Positions 13,881 to 28,384 of a DNA stretch of 64,000 bases are shown piece by piece; position 1 is the stretch's first letter; each line of letters starts with the position of its first letter. Position numbers and translations under genes: made by a program. Under the pieces are notes generated by a model. It was given only the letters and a program-made list of their open reading frames with translations, was not told the origin of the DNA and searched no databases. The stretch is from Viscum album (Eukaryota; Streptophyta; Magnoliopsida; Santalales; Viscaceae): NCBI GenBank assembly GCA_963277665.1, contig OY728119.1, forward strand, positions 314,670,206-314,734,205, given 5' to 3'.

Positions 13881-14250
13881 AATTTATAGATGGGATATGT
13901 AATACTTCTAATGTTATGTATTTTATATTTGATATTATTTATAAACTCATGAAGCCAACACATTTATAATGTGGTAATGAGTTGACTAATGTTGAGGATC
14001 TTAGGAAAATACATGTGCATGATATTTCCATACTCTATGGTGTTCCATTGGCTATTTTTTCTGATGGTTACCACAAATTCACATCACGGAATTGGAGTGT
14101 ATTATAGGTAGCAATCAATTACTAGTAGATGTTCAACATGGAATACTCTAGACATATGAAAAAATAGAGCGATCCATCAGAATTCATAAAGACATGATTT
14201 CGGTATGCACGCTTCACTTAGTGGATCATTGGAGAAACATGTTAAAATAG
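13880..14250 (+). pseudogene. Ty3/gypsy integrase core remnant of element G
   Basis: Integrase joins element DNA to the chromosome. The frame from about 13905 reads YFIFDIIYKLMKPTHL, aligning to 'IWVIVDRLTKSAHFL' of the gypsy integrase core. It continues with EDLRKIHVHDISILYGVPL and AIFSDGYHKFTSRNW, aligning to 'LA.lYi.eIVrLHGVPlSIvSDRd.rFTSrFW'. The second catalytic aspartate (in FSDG) survives. Beyond 14110 the frame collapses. Confidence 0.8.
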
Positions 14251-14519
14251 TGAATGTTTTATATCATGAAATTTATCAGGCCATGTTCAAGATCATTCCA
14301 TTTTAATAATTGTATTTATGTCCTTATATAGAACTTATTTGTTGTGATGAGGTTGGAGAAGAGTCCTTGGTTGGGATGTTCATCATTTAGGAGATCAAGG
14401 ATGTCACGAAATTGAACAAGACGAGGTTAGTGATATATTAGAGTCTCTTAAAATAATAAAAAAACAAGAATCATTGTTTTTTAAATATTAATTACATGAT
14501 CAGGATTTTGTTATTTTTT

Positions 14520-14700
14520 CACCTTAGTTGGGAGAAAAATGCTTGGAAAGTGGGGTAAGATAGAAACCTAATTTTTCTGACCATTTGAAAATATTGAGTG
14601 ACTCAAAAATTTGGATTGTTGATTAGACTTACCACCATTTTTTACTTCAATCCATGATGTGACATGTGTTTCCCAACCGGGGAGTTATCATTTCAATCCA
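14520..14700 (+). pseudogene. Integrase C-terminal region remnant of element G
   Basis: Fragments LGKWGKIET and LPPFFTSIHDVTCVS match the post-integrase 'GKKGKLsPRYIGPFeIle' and 'LPpelsnvHDVFHVSML' landmarks of Tekay-type elements, in the right order and spacing after the core. It is interrupted by stops and shifts. No chromodomain tail was recognised after it. Confidence 0.6.
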
Positions 14701-17575
14701 TCACACATGGTATTTTATGGTGATTTTTAATTTGAACATTCCACCTAAATGCTTGAAGGGACAGTTTTGATAATATAATAATAGGATAAGTTAATATGTA
14801 GATAGAACATCCCATTGAATTCAGTGTTATGGAAATATAAAAGAGATATCTGTGATACATAAGAGAATGAATCATTAATCATGTATAAATGTCCTTATCG
14901 ATTTTCAATTTTGGGATCCTAAACATTCCTTGGATCATAAATATTATATGGTGGGGAGAACTTCCACATCCGGTTCCATGGAATCACGTACACGTCCTCT
15001 TTAGAATTTATCTTTTGTTTAGAGGATTTATAGGTTCACAATGGAACCAATTGGTTTCTAGAACATGTTGTTTGAAAATAGTAATTCCAGAACCATGATG
15101 TTGGTCTTGGTGTCATTGTGATCCCCTTATATGAAATGATTAATCCCAAAATGGAAAAAATATAGTTGAATCTTTAGGAGAAATATTCTTGGTGGCCTCC
15201 TATCTACAAGGGACATGGGGACCTCTCCATTCTATGGTGAAATATGTGGTCTATAAAAAATATCTAAGTATTTAAGTCACATGATGGTCAGATTTTCTAG
15301 ATATTCATCTATGAGAATCCACCAAATCATAATGTGAATTGCTAGGGTGTTTGGATAATGGTTTTACAATTCGAAATACTGAAAAGATTATCTGATGTTC
15401 AGGGGGAAGTTAGTCTAGCTACACATATCTTTAATGAGGGGTTTAAATGTGTCATTTGGATCGTTTTCCCCATATTTACATCAATAATCTCCTATAAATT
15501 CCTTTATTTTTAGATTATACATGTTCTATGTTGGGTTTTGGGGTGTTCATCCTTTATTAAGTGGTGGATATTAGTCAATCCTTTCTTCTTGGGCATTTTC
15601 TTGTGAATATAGGCACACAATGACAAGATCAATTCGTTTCCCATCACTTGATTAAAGTGAAATGATATTTTCATCGATCTTGATGTAGGTTTCTATATCA
15701 TATGGTATATACCCTCGCATTATTACATTATTTTTATTATTTTGTTTTACTTTGATTATGAATTTAAATGTTTGACGACCTTGATGTTTAGTGTAAATAG
15801 AAATAGTTTTTACAAATGGGTTTTATAGAAAAAAACTATATTTAATATATAGGTTGTGTTTGATTCATTTCCTCAAATATCATTTAGGAATTTAATGGAA
15901 TTGGTGTTCAATATTTATGGAATATGTTATAAAAACTATGGAATTGGTTTTTAAGAAAGGTAAAGATGATATATAAAACATTTTTGGACCTTGGTGTTTG
16001 GGGAAAAAATAGATAGATATTATCCTTAGTAAAGTATGTTATCCCTATGAGAGGTTCCCATGATTCCATGGTAACAATTAGGTATAATTTATGAACAACC
16101 ATGGTTCCTAAATATTAGGATTCATTTATTTTGGATAGTGTTTCTTTGAGTGTCTTAGTTGTGTACACCCCCATATCATGGATTTGTTTTTGGTGATGTT
16201 TGGATACATTATGTATTTATTTATTTGATATAAATATTTCCCCACTAGATAATGAATAGGTAATTGAAAACTCTTTTATCATCAACATACACTATTTAGA
16301 TATAAGTTCTGTAAAATTTCTTTTTTTAATAGAATGTGACATATTTTGAGTATAAAATCAGAGGAAACTTTTGATATGGAGAATTATTTCATTTTAAATG
16401 TTTTATAAATATATTTTATGAGGATAATAATGGATTAATTTGGGTATAATTTGTATACATTCATTCTTGGTATTGTAATACGATTTAGTTCTCACACCCT
16501 TCATGTGCCCGTAAGAGTTGTATGATTTTATTTCATGATACAGGTAATGTTAAAACTATCATGTAAAGGGAGAATCACTGAAATCGTTTTTCCTTATTGT
16601 GGGTTAGAATTATAGTGACATGTGGTCTTGTATATATGAAACCATGGACTTATTTGGTTTCCATGTTTATGGAATTTTAATTGATCTCTAATACCTAATC
16701 ATCCTGTTGTTGGCAATGACCTTTATAGTTTGGTTGTTTTGACATACGATGTATTATTGATATTTGTTGTGATTCTCTGATTGTTTAAATCTCATCATAT
16801 ATTGACTGATGGTAAAATAATTCCCATGTATCTTGTATGATACAGTTTTTCTTGTCTCCAACCCATGTCGATCAAGAGTTCTCTTCGGGTCTTGTTACTG
16901 GACAATTCAGATAGAATAATTGGTTAATATGAGTTTATATATAATAATAATAAAACTTGTGTATTAAGTATTCCATTTTTTCATTTTTTTCTTTGATATG
17001 ATAGTTTAGGTATTTTCACCTTTCTAATATGGGAATAACATCTATATGGTCCTAGAATTGGTATGCATATATTTTATAGAGTTATAGAGTCAAATGATTT
17101 TTTCATGTATATAAACATATCAACTAAAAAATAATTTTTTTAAGTTATTCCATTTTTTATTATATCAACCAGAAGAATTGATTATATTAATAAATAAAAT
17201 GATATATACCACCATTAAATAGTCAAACACATAACATAAATTCAAAATTAGTGCCATATAATACACATATTTTTGTTTTCATAATCATCTGTAAAGAAAT
17301 TATTATATCATCATTCACGTTGGTTGTTAAAATGATCGAAACAAGATCACACTATAATTTAATGGATGTGGATGAAATTATTTTCTTGTAATATAGTTAG
17401 AAAATAATGATATTAATGTTATTTATATTATATTTTTTTTAAATATTATCTAAAATGGGGGAGGATAACAACATAAGATGAAAATGAATAGATGGTGTTT
17501 TCACTTACCCAGTAGAAACCTGGCCTCCCATAGAAACCTTTTTATGCAAAAGGATTTGATGATATTTCATCAGAC
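14701..17575. other. Region downstream of element G; LTR not resolved
   Basis: By position this should contain the 3' LTR of G. A purine run (CAGGGGGAAG near 15398) and another (AAATGGGGGAGGA near 17453) were considered as polypurine tracts, but neither is followed by an LTR-like TGT..ACCC terminus that I can pair upstream. No coding motif was seen in the frames at 14889-15098 or 15908-16102. Confidence 0.35.
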
Positions 17576-17579
17576 TAGG

Positions 17580-18952
17580 GTGTTTCACCACATTTTCCCA
17601 TGTGAAATTTCAATCAACAAATTTCATGAGTTGTAAATCATGACATTCATGAAATACCAAATTGAAATAAATAATGTTATATTTTATTAAGTATAAAAGT
17701 TACAATAAAAAATTTCACATATTATATAATAGATAAATAAAATATTATAATAAAAAATAAAAATTAATATAAGAAAATATTAATAAAAATATCCCGAAAT
17801 TAAAATAATTATCATCATTATATCCAATATGGATCACACAATCAATCACAACAATATAAAGAAAGAAAAATATTAGAAATATTAAATCATATTGAGAAAC
17901 AATTTTTAGACAGTCATATTGATAAAAAAATAAGAGAATGAGATAAATGATTATAGTGAAGCATGTGAGTGATTCTCGAGACCCACACCCATGGATTTAG
18001 TGCTCATAGACACATATTTTACATATAATCTTGATACAAGTTGTAAAATCATTAATATAACCATCATTAATTAAGAAATCAACAATGATTATTTCATATA
18101 TTACATCAGAAGGATATTTGTAGGTTTTGATATTTAAATAATTATCACACTTATTAATCTATAAATCACATTCACTTCTTAACTAATGGACATTTTTTCT
18201 TTATATATAATAAAATACATGATTCCTGATATTCATTTAACTTCTCCCATAAATTCTTCCACAAGTTCAATCCTACTAAAAATTTCATGCGTATTAATTT
18301 TCTTTATAACTTGAGGAATTACAAAAAAAGAAGGGGTGATCTCAACCACTCAGAATGGAAAAACATATAATTGAAATAAATTACCACATAAACTTAATAT
18401 AAATATTATAGCGGGAGATGGTAAAGAACATAAAACCATAATCAACATGAAACTGAGAGCATGTAAGATACACGAAAATAAATAAAATATGTACATATCA
18501 ATAATTTTGATCTCATAATGATGGTATTCATAATGTCAAACATTAAAAACCTTCAATAAATTCTAGGTTACAATAAATTTAATTATATTTAAAATAGTAT
18601 CCAATAAATCATACTATATTGTACATGCATTAAAAATCACTGAAGCATGTTTTGTCTCATGTGAATTATCAATGAATCGAGGGGAAATATAATTCTGGTC
18701 CACACACGTCAGCTGGTTATGTCCTAAGTATTCACCATAAGAGTCATCAAGACCATTCATGCCATTTTATGAGGAACCTATAAGTAAAATAAAACATGGA
18801 TATTAGTATAATGAGAAACAAAAAAATAAATTGCATAATCTATTTTTTTGGAATCCAATAATCATAAAAAAAATCACATTTACCCTTATTAAAACTATAT
18901 TTATTGGCAACACAAGGGAATACTTTTTTTAAAATAAATAACTATATTCTAT
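17580..18952 (-). mobile_element. Minus-strand gypsy LTR fragment, relative of the solo LTR at 47013
   Basis: This segment lines up by eye with the left part of the solo LTR at 47013-51466: TGATTACAAGGAATCATGCC-like sequence near the left edge, then AAGGGGTGATCTCAA (18333 versus 47271), then 'TCATAATGATGG.ATTCATAATG' (18513 versus 47487). The GGGGTGATCTCA box is the complement of the 'GAGATCACCCC' LTR box, so the LTR reads on the minus strand. It stops where element A begins, so A probably inserted into it. Confidence 0.55.
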
Positions 18953-19475
18953 TGTAAAGTCTTATTTTTTTCATATTGTATAATGGAGAAACAATTTGAA
19001 TTTTTTTGATCCATATAAGGGGTAAAATTGTATTTTCCCCTAGAAGAATATAACTAATATTTTTCTTAATGATTATATTGGTCATGTAATTAGTTTTTAT
19101 CCTAGTATATGAGTTTGGAGTAAATCTGAGTTCTTCATGTTTTCAAATAATAAATAATATTTAATATTTAACTAATTAAATATTAATTTAATTGAGGAAG
19201 TTAATTCGGAGATACCATACCAATGGAGTGTGAGATCTAGAACACATATACACTATTGTGTCTAAAATATGGTATTTTTCTTAGATGGGGCATAATCTCT
19301 TGGTAGGCACCAAGATTGGGCCTGAGCACCTTTCCTATTTTCTTTTCCTTTTATTATTTTTTTTTTCTATATCATAATTTTTTTCAATTTTATTTCTCCT
19401 CCACCAATAAATTCCCATGTACACCACTTGTGGGATTCCCCTTTTGTGACTGAGAGAGAAAATGGATGTGGGGTT

Positions 19476-19478
<3 letters not shown>

Positions 19479-19513
<35 letters not shown>
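19479..19513 (+). repeat. (AT)n microsatellite
   Basis: Uninterrupted AT dinucleotide run of about 35 bp in the leader part of LTR A. The corresponding place in the second copy (near 61960) lacks it, so it expanded after the copies separated. Confidence 0.95.
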
Positions 19514-19514
<1 letters not shown>

Positions 19515-19889
19515 GAGGTTCTTCCATGAAGCTCAGGAGAAGATAGATCACCATGTTGTGGTGGTAAAATTTCAATTTGTGTAATGATTTAGAAGATTAC
19601 TCCCATAGATAGTCCATTTTTTATTTTTCCCATTAAATCCAAATATATTTACCAGTTTCTAGTTTTATGGACATATTATGACTGATTAGGACCCCATGAG
19701 TGTTGATATATGATTAACCAATAGAAAATAGTGTTTCTAGAAAATTTGTATGGTTTACCAATTCAGATATCGCCATCACATGGTGTGTAGTTCATAGAAC
19801 ACATATTTTTTTATTCTTATTTAGGGAAGAAGTATTTAAAGAAGTACACTTCTTATAATGGAGTAAATTATATGAACTAGTTCTTTGTC

Positions 19890-20175
19890 ATGTAGCCGAG
19901 TACATGTCCAAACAACATATCTAGGGGATCATGGACGTAAAGGATAAACAAATAGACACCATGTAGGATACACATCATGTACAGGTACATAACCTATATA
20001 AGGCACATGGATTGTCCATGTGAGGTACATTGGAAGGTTCCCTACATAGGTTAAACACCTTTTACATGTTTTACACATTATGTGAATGGATTTTACACAC
20101 CATGTCTGACTCAAGTACATGCCCAAGTGGATCTTTGGGAGTACACATTGTGTACTCATCTATACACATGATGTA
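19890..20175 (+). repeat. GTACAC/GTGTAC-rich repeat array in LTR A
   Basis: Short related words such as GTACATGTCC, ACACATCATGTACAGG, CACATTGTGTACTC and ACACATGATGTAC recur on both strands, giving many small inverted repeats. The homologous array is at 62370-62640. Confidence 0.6.
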
Positions 20176-21179
20176 CTTCTCTATTTCCAACCTTTTTATG
20201 GGATTTTTATTTTATTATATCTTATAGTTATAATTTTATGTATGATTAGTCCATTTTTATCTTCTTTATAAATAGACCGTGATTTTGAAACCCTTGATTT
20301 GATTTGAGGACTATATAGAGTCTTATTTATTGAGAACATGCTATAATGGATAGATTCTTATTCTAGTAAATATATTTTTTTATCTATGGAGAGTGGGACC
20401 ACAGATGAGACCCATATGATGGTTGTATGGAATGGTTAGTGGACAAGGAATGTGATCATCATGTATATTATCTAGTATATTTGGGGAAATTATTTGGGTA
20501 CCAGGACTGAGAAGAGACTTGATGAGATAGATTGGTTTGGTGTTTGAAAACACCAGTCATGAGACCTTGATTTGAGATGGTCTATGAGACGTCTTCCTTG
20601 ATTGATGTTTCTTGGTTTTTCCCTAGAGGAAATGTCCCTTGGAAGTGTTCATCATCATGACATTTAGGCTATGGGTTGTTAGAAATTAGTGAGTGACACA
20701 AGGTTCTCAATAGGTTTCCTTTGATTATGTTTCAACTCAGAGGATATTATACAGAGAACCACCTATTACATACACCTTCATAAGATCCATAATAATATTT
20801 CTATACTTATTTATAATTTCTGAGGATTTTGATAGGGATTAATTTATTAATATATAAATTAAATGAACCATTTAAGATGTTTCCATTTACTTTTTCTTTT
20901 TGAGGATCCCTAATAGGATCTATCTACATTTTCTGGACCTGAGGGACCTAGTGGGAGACCCGATGGTTGATCGACCCTGAGATAGTGCATTATAGGTTCA
21001 GGTAGAGATGGTATCATGTGTCACCTTATAACATATACTAAAATTCTAATCCCATGTTTAAATGGATGTAGGGATAGTTTTATGTATTCAAACAACATCA
21101 TTGCTTACATGTTCCTTTACATAGAGCTGTTTACACAGTTATGAGACCAGACATGATTCATGGAACTCATACCATGGGG

Positions 21180-21550
21180 ATTGATGTAATGTGATACTAT
21201 TATTGGGATTCCCATAAGTGATTTTTGGGATATTACATCTGATCCCTTTGATTAATTATCACTTGTTGAGATTCTTATATGTAATTTTATGGATCTATCT
21301 TCTGATCCTTTTTTATTAGTTAAAATATTATTGGGATTCCCATATGTACTTTATCGGATATTCACTAAAATTCTTACCTAATTATATGATAGATATTGGA
21401 TTATTCACTTTTTATTAATATGGATATTGATAATGTTCAATAGTGATATTACTGATATTGATTGACATGATGTTCCATAGTAATAGGACTGAGAATTGTG
21501 GACATAACATTCCACAAATATAGATGTGAATAGTGTACATTATATTCAAC
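21180..21550 (+). repeat. Two adjacent degenerate minisatellites in LTR A
   Basis: First, units carrying TATTGGGATTCCCATAWGT recur at about 21200 and 21329, with a more decayed unit near 21263. Second, from about 21410, degenerate units of the form GATATTGAT..ACATGATGTTCCATAGTGATAT repeat at roughly 45-55 bp. Both types recur in the A copy at 63640-63970. Confidence 0.55.
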
Positions 21551-22037
21551 ATACACTCTAGAGATTCTCAATAATGGTTTCGAAATTGGATAGTATACTT
21601 TATTGATTAGGTAACAGACTAATGCATTGGTAATAATGTATTCTATATGATTGTGATGATAAGTCTACTATCGGTTTCAACCCCAAAGACCTAGGATATG
21701 ACAGAGGTTGACTTAGTTTAGGAGCTAGAGTGAAATGTTTTCTAAGGTATGAGTCCCTAGGGATGAGAGGATTGTGATAGTTTTCGTGCATATTGATCCT
21801 ATATGGTAATCAATATGTAGAGTCATAATGATTTCCTTATAGAATTTTTTGTCACTAGTCTATGTAGGCTTATTAAATCAGGATCACAGACCCAAGGAAC
21901 TATTCTGGTTTTAATTTAATTGTTTTATTTATATATTTTTTATCTAGGATGAGCATATTGAACGATCATGAACATATGATAGAATATTATAGGTTCTCAA
22001 TTGGGTCTATCAAACTGAGATTTATTTCTCACCCACT

Positions 22038-24562
22038 TACAGAGACCCAAGCCCTATTAACCACTAAGAGGGGGTGAATTAGGGGTTTACATTTTAGAAA
22101 TTCCCTTTTTTTAATTCAACCTCATGAACTTGTAATGGTTGATGATATACACAGTGATATATATCAGTATCATTACATGTGAGGTACTAAAATAAGAGAT
22201 AATGGCATATGATATTTCCATGTTTTTTAAATGAAAGGCCTTCTCATTACCATGCTGGTTAAACACCCCAACATGTATTCTCTTTATTATCTCTATAGGA
22301 AAATACAACTGGATGGACATTTCTTATATACAATTATTCAAGGTATTCAATAGATTTAATTAACAATACTGTTGGTCAAAAAAATCCTTTAATATCTTGA
22401 ATGATATGATTTTTTTTCTTTAAATTATCATGTACATTAAATAACCTTCTTTTTGAATTATCCGACTTCGTCTCACTCTCATAATTCATCTTATACAATG
22501 GATTAAAGGAGTCTGAAAATGATATTCCAATTTACCACATTTTTCATCACTTTTATACACATATTTATCCACAAAAATATAGTTCTTGGGGTCTAAAAAA
22601 CATACATGATTTGAATTATTCCATTTGATTCGCCATATAAATGTGTTTACGAATAAACAAATTTCTATTTATTTTCTTCCTCCCAATATTAGTACCCGAA
22701 TGAAACTATTGGGTATTAATATTACACATATTAAATACTCTAATTACCATGGTTATTAGTTTACACATTAATATCACTTGAAATATCCAAATTGATATTA
22801 TTCTTCTTCATGAATTTCACTATAGTATTATTTTTTATTAATGGAGTTCATCACCCGTGGGGTTTGGGCACGACCTCCTTCTTCTCACATGGCATCACTG
22901 TGAATACTAATGGCTCGCCATGGTGGACCACCCTATATGCATTTTCATTTAAAATTTCTAAGGAGTTTGGATAACCTATTTTTCTCACAGTTATAATTAA
23001 TCAATAATATCTCATAATTAATGCAACTCAAACATCTTTCATGTGTGAAATTTATCTTTAATACCCAAAGGTATTATCTTGTCTTTGTTGTATCTCATTT
23101 AGATTAAATGAAACTCATATTTCATTAATAAAATCTAGAGTCTTCTCCATTCTTCCTACAATATCATCAATGTTGTGAATACCTATATCTTCTTATAAAA
23201 TTCTATAGTAACATCACTATCACATGATATAATGGGTTCTCTATAACTAAATACACATGGCATGTTGGATGTATGTGACAAATTCATTCTCCAAATTCTA
23301 AGAATAATAATGCAAGTAAAATTGGATGAATATATTATCTCAATGATATTGGTGCATTAAATATAGTGTTTACTTCTTCTAGGAGCTCAACATCATTAGG
23401 TGATATCACCACCCATATATTCTCTATTCAATCAGGGTATGGTATGAAAAATAGGTGAAACAATAGATTCAGACATTCCTAGATCATAAGTGTTCAATAA
23501 AACCTCCATTAATGTGTTTGTGGGATTCTGTTGAATCACAGTGTTAGTGGGAATTATCTTCAAAATTAATAAATGGTAAATGATCCATGAATAAAAAATC
23601 ATTGAGCATGGGGGGAGGAAGATGGAACTCCCTTATTGATTGGGTGATCTGGATTGACATGATCGTACAACTATAGTTATTTATATAACATTTAAGGATG
23701 TGATAATAGCCCTATTATCTCATTGTCCCTCATCGATATGTCTCATGGTCTGTACTATGGTATATCAATAAACTACTCCCATAAATTGGCTAGAATCATA
23801 TATGGAATCCGCTCCCAGCCACTACCTTACCACGCTACTGACCATGTGGTGTGGTCCATCTCTTTTATAGGGATAATAAATGGGCACATGTGCACATGTA
23901 AGAATGAACTAATATGATCCTTATACAGTGGACCACCCTCCTACATGCTGATGTGCAAGATACATAGGGAATCTGTCCCAGGGAGGATGAGCCTTCAGTA
24001 TCATTTTGTGTGGAAAAGGGACATCCTTGGTGGCTCACATGGTTGGAAGAACCTTTTATATTAGACAAATTAAAGGGTTACCCAACGAAACCATTTATCT
24101 AATAATTTTTCCATTCAATACACTTCTCAACCATATCTTATTCCTCTTCACTAATTCTTCATGTAAAATGTCACTGTATTCTACATGGCCTTCTCTATGA
24201 TCCTCATGTAATAAATAATTTATTTTTCTCATGGTTTACTTCATTCCAATTTTAATTATTCTATTCTTCAAAACATCCTATTGAAAAATATATTATTTTA
24301 TTTTCATGTATGTGAAAGCATTATCCTTCTGAAAATAAATATTTTCAAGGGTAACCCACAATTATATATTGTAATAAAATAAGATTCCTCTTTTGAAAAA
24401 TATGCATGGAATATGAGATCAATTCAACAATAATCATATTTTCCAAAAGAATTTCCCAATTATGAAATCCAATACTATTAGATGAATCTAAAAATGTTCT
24501 ATAGGAAGCACCACTCCATCCACATATTGAATTAATGAAATAAATAAAACATGTGATCAACA
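22038..24562 (-). mobile_element. 3' LTR of element F
   Basis: It lines up over its length with 44132-47007. Landmarks: CCACTAAGAGGGGGTGAATTA at 22061 versus 44156, the central 'ATGAATATATTATCT' at 23325 versus 45773, and 'CTCACATGGTTGGA' at 24033 versus 46482. The right end ATCAACA (TGTTGAT on minus) abuts a polypurine tract, which fixes it as the 3' LTR. Confidence 0.7.
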
Positions 24563-24573
24563 ATACCCCCCTT
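24563..24573 (-). other. Polypurine tract of element F
   Basis: On the minus strand the sequence reads AAAGGGGGGTAT directly before the LTR start TGTTGATC. This matches the position and composition of a plus-strand primer. Confidence 0.7.
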
Positions 24574-25748
24574 TGTATTATAAATTAAATATATATTTAA
24601 AATATTTAAAAGTATATTTGTGTGATCAAATGTTATCCCCCTTATAGGAAATCAAATGATAAGGTTAATTAAAGGGTCTTATCATATCATCATTTTCAAA
24701 AAAAAATGTCTTCTCCCTTATATGAGAGGTATGATCTCTCCTGGTTCCCTTAAAATAGAGCATTTAGTTAGTAAAAATTATATTTATGTATGCTAACCCA
24801 GTGTATAAAACAAGGGAAATGCAATAAATGTTGTATAATAGTTGAATAAACAACCATGCGTTTGAAATTATGTGAAAGCATTATCGATTCTCATATTATG
24901 GGTTACATGAAAACATATTTATGAATAAAATTATAAATCATGAATATACTTTAATAAGAACATTAGATAGTTCAAGTAAAAAAACATTGCCTCTATATCA
25001 TTTATAAATAAATAAGGAATTATTCCTTAATTGATATGATAATACAATTAAGAATAATGGTTTTAAGTGTGATTGGCATACTATGACCTTAATCATGAGT
25101 TTTTTCCATATTTTTCAAATTCAATATCAATGTTTCTCCCCCTAAATGTATGTACTCCTTCAACATCATGGAAATTAATGAAATCTATTATGGGAAATAC
25201 TTCTCTTTCAATTCCATGTATATTAGCTTATAACTCACAGATTAAGTGAAAATAAGGAGGATCCTTTTGTTTATTTAGTAGAAACATTCAATGTGAGAGT
25301 TTTCTATGATCCTTAGTTTATTTTTCTTTTCAATCTTAGTATAGGTTGTGCTTTATATTTGGTTGACATGCTTTATGGATTCTCTACATATTTTCTTAAG
25401 AGGATAATATTATTTTCATGGAATATCTTTATCCCCCACCTTCAAATATGGAACAAAACATTTCCTAATTTTATTTCTTTTTAAACAAAGGATTTTATGG
25501 GATTACTTGAATATTAGTGTTTGATAGAATCTTTATTATGGATCATTTTCATTTTCCAAAACATTAAGACTATTTTAATGCTTCATATTCATTTTACTAG
25601 GATAATAAATTTTCTATAAATTTATAGTATTGGATTGTTTCAATATGTATTATTTACCCTTACAAGGATTCCTCCAAGTGAAATTATTCTTCATATGATG
25701 AGGTTAGAACAAATGAAACATTTACAATCAAATTCATACCTCTTTTGG
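24574..25748 (-). other. Internal region of element F, left part
   Basis: This lies between the F polypurine tract and the insertion point of element H. No gag or pol motif was recognised on either strand. Reading was hampered by dense stops. Confidence 0.5.
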
Positions 25749-28382
25749 TGTAATTATCCAACATTTAATCAATAGAATTCACTTCTTATAATTATTCATT
25801 ATAGTATAATCACATTTGGAATCACAATTTCATATAATGATACTAAATTCTATGTGACCATTAAATACAATTTTTCCACTTATGTCTTTTTAATTTCAAA
25901 AATCTGACATACATGTTTTTGTTCACGAAGATTTTTTAAGTCTAATAGGACAAACATAATTTTCGGTGAATAGAAAAATACCCTTATGAATATTAATATT
26001 ACCCTATTAATTGTAAAATTATCATTTTAATAATAACCTCACCTTAGATAATATACATATATTTATAGGATTTAATTGAAAGTTTTACGTGGATATGTTT
26101 TGGAATAAGTAAATAAATGTTTCAAAAAGTGACTTTTTCTAATAAATTATTATTTTAATTAAAAATTAAATAAATATTATTTGAAAAACTAATTTTTAAA
26201 AATGTACTTCATTTTTTTATTCTACACGTCAAAAAACGGCTAGGGTGCTTTTTGGGATTTTTCTGAAATACATGAATATTCTGGTAAATAGTAAAATACA
26301 TTAATTCACCATATAAATACATTATAATTTAAATACACTATTCCTGACATCATGACTTATTTAAGAACCCTAATATTTAACTCACAAGAACTTATTACTA
26401 TTATTGGTCATGGAATCTTCAATATTTCAGGTCTTGATGGTTATTAATAAACTAATGAATTAAATATTAAGAAAACCCTCCTCCCCTCCACTATAAATAC
26501 CACCCTTCACACCCTCATGTCCTCTTCATCCCAAGATTCAAGACATGTTTATTCTATTCCCAAACAACTTCTCTAGCTCTTACCCCATATAAAATAAATT
26601 TTTCTCTTATCAAAATACCAATCAAAGGTGACTTAAATAGGATTCAAGAGGTAATTACCCCTATTTCTCTTTTACTTTAATTTCCTTTCAATATCAACAT
26701 ATTTTCTTAATCTCTCTCCAAATATACGCATCCACATGGAATTTTAACTCACGTATCATAACTATAAATTAATATTATGCGACTAATACTATAATATATC
26801 ATCAAAACCCTTTATCCTATGGTTTTTAGTTTTGAAAGGAAAACGTTGTTCGTGAGGTGTTAATTTATCACCTTCAAGAGAGACATGTTTTCTTTTTTCC
26901 TTTGTTGCCTTCAGATCTAGTCAGGAAACCATTGTTATGGATGATGCAAATTATTTTATATGTATTATATCTTATTTATTTTTCTAGATCTAACTTATGT
27001 ACATATTACTAAATTATTAAACAAAACAAGTTCGTTGTGGTCGAAAAACCACCTGAATTAACTCAAATGATCATCATTAAATTATTATCTAATGATTCAT
27101 TCTCATGGTATATAAAAAATATTATTTACAAGATAATTTCATAGTCTGTAACATCTGAAATAACATATAATTATAATTATAGATTTTTATCCACATTTTA
27201 AATGAACTTCCATTCATGAGTACAAGTGAATCGTTCAAGAGTACTATAAAAACGAATATTCTCAAAAAATGAATTTAAAATATATAACTCATCCAAAGAC
27301 CATAAATTATCTTAATAAAAACGTAATGGATTTTATAAATGTATAAAATGGTCTATAATTTTAATTTAATGAATCTATGTAGTTATACATTCCATTAATG
27401 TTAATAAAGTGTTCAGATAAATGGTGAAGAGAAATTCTCAAACCCAACTCTCATACTTTCAGTTTTCCCTTTTTCTACCCATTTTAAGTATGGACATGCC
27501 TTAAGAATCAATTAATGATCCTAATATTACTTATTCTACGATATAAATGTTTTATAATTTCGTTTAAAACAAATCCAATCTTCTTCCAAAATCACTCTTC
27601 TTACAAATAAACACCCACTTTTTACATCTCAAAGATTGTTTCAACATCACTCATCGTTGATTGTTCTTTGTCAAGAATGTTATCCCCTATTAATTTTGGG
27701 AGCCTAATGTTTATGAATTTATTATTTTTTATGTTAAACCCTCTAATTTTCTTAGGATATTTTATTTTTTTATTTTTATATGTTCTACATGGCATGTATT
27801 ATAATTTAAATGTTATGATATGACTGGTGTGCCTTGAATTATATAGTGCAATATGAAAGTTATGATGTGAAGGGTTTTCCTAGAATTATAATGTTCTCCA
27901 ATGAATTTGGTAAAGTGATGAATATCATGAGTTAAAGGGAAATGATGTATTAACATGATTATATCATTGATCAAACAATGTGTGGTAGTTAACCACTAAG
28001 ACACGATAATTCATTTTTAAGAAATGTAACATTTCAAGTGTTTTATTAATTATTCTTATCATGTTCATGAACCTTTGCATATTGTATGATTGTGCTCAAA
28101 CATGGTTATATTTTTATTATCTATCCCTTTACATGGAATCTATCTCACCTCATTTTAATTCATATACTTAGGTGATTATGTGTACTAAGTAGTTTTTAAG
28201 GGACAATGAGAAGCTGGAGATGAATGGATGAAATAAATGTTTATGTTTGATATTGTAAATGTCATGCATGGTCCTAGTTTTCGAAAGAAACTAAACCATT
28301 TGATCCTCAGTGTGTAATACTATTATGTTGGTTATTTTTAAAATTATGTAATAGTAATGTAAGAATATTCTTGGTTTATATA
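25749..28382 (+). mobile_element. 5' LTR of element H
   Basis: TGTAATTATCCAACATTTAA begins the LTR and pairs with TGTAACGACCC at 40553. The whole 2634 bp aligns by eye with 40553-43186, including the CTATAAATA promoter box, the 'GGTCGAAAAACCACC' phrase (27039 versus 41852) and the end GGTTTATATA (versus GGTCGCTATA). It is followed two bases later by a PBS, proving its 5' role. Confidence 0.85.
26492..26499 (+). promoter_or_regulatory. TATA box of 5' LTR of H
   Basis: TATAAATA lies in the context CTCCCCTCCACTATAAATACC, shared with the other H LTR and with both LTRs of element I. A pyrimidine-rich stretch follows, typical of an LTR transcription start. Confidence 0.7.
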
Positions 28383-28384
28383 GT

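Larger units (their letters stand above)
18953..22037 (+). mobile_element. 5' LTR of element A, first segment
   Basis: This stretch is a diverged direct copy of 61438-64000. Shared landmarks in the same order are: ATTTAATTGAGGAAG (19183 versus 61670), a pyrimidine-rich leader followed by 'TGGGATTCCCC' (19431 versus 61920), a GTACAC-rich array (19890 versus 62370), TGGAACTCA..CCATG (21158 versus 63600), and 'GGGATTCCCATA' and 'ATAGTGATAT' arrays. The left terminus TGTAAAGTC at about 18953 is inferred. The LTR is interrupted at 22037 by element F and, by inference, resumes at 51472. Confidence 0.6.

Noticed and set aside
19929..20227. Overlapping frames on both strands over the GTACAC array
   Set aside because: Short repeats without stops create open frames on both strands; this is not coding evidence.
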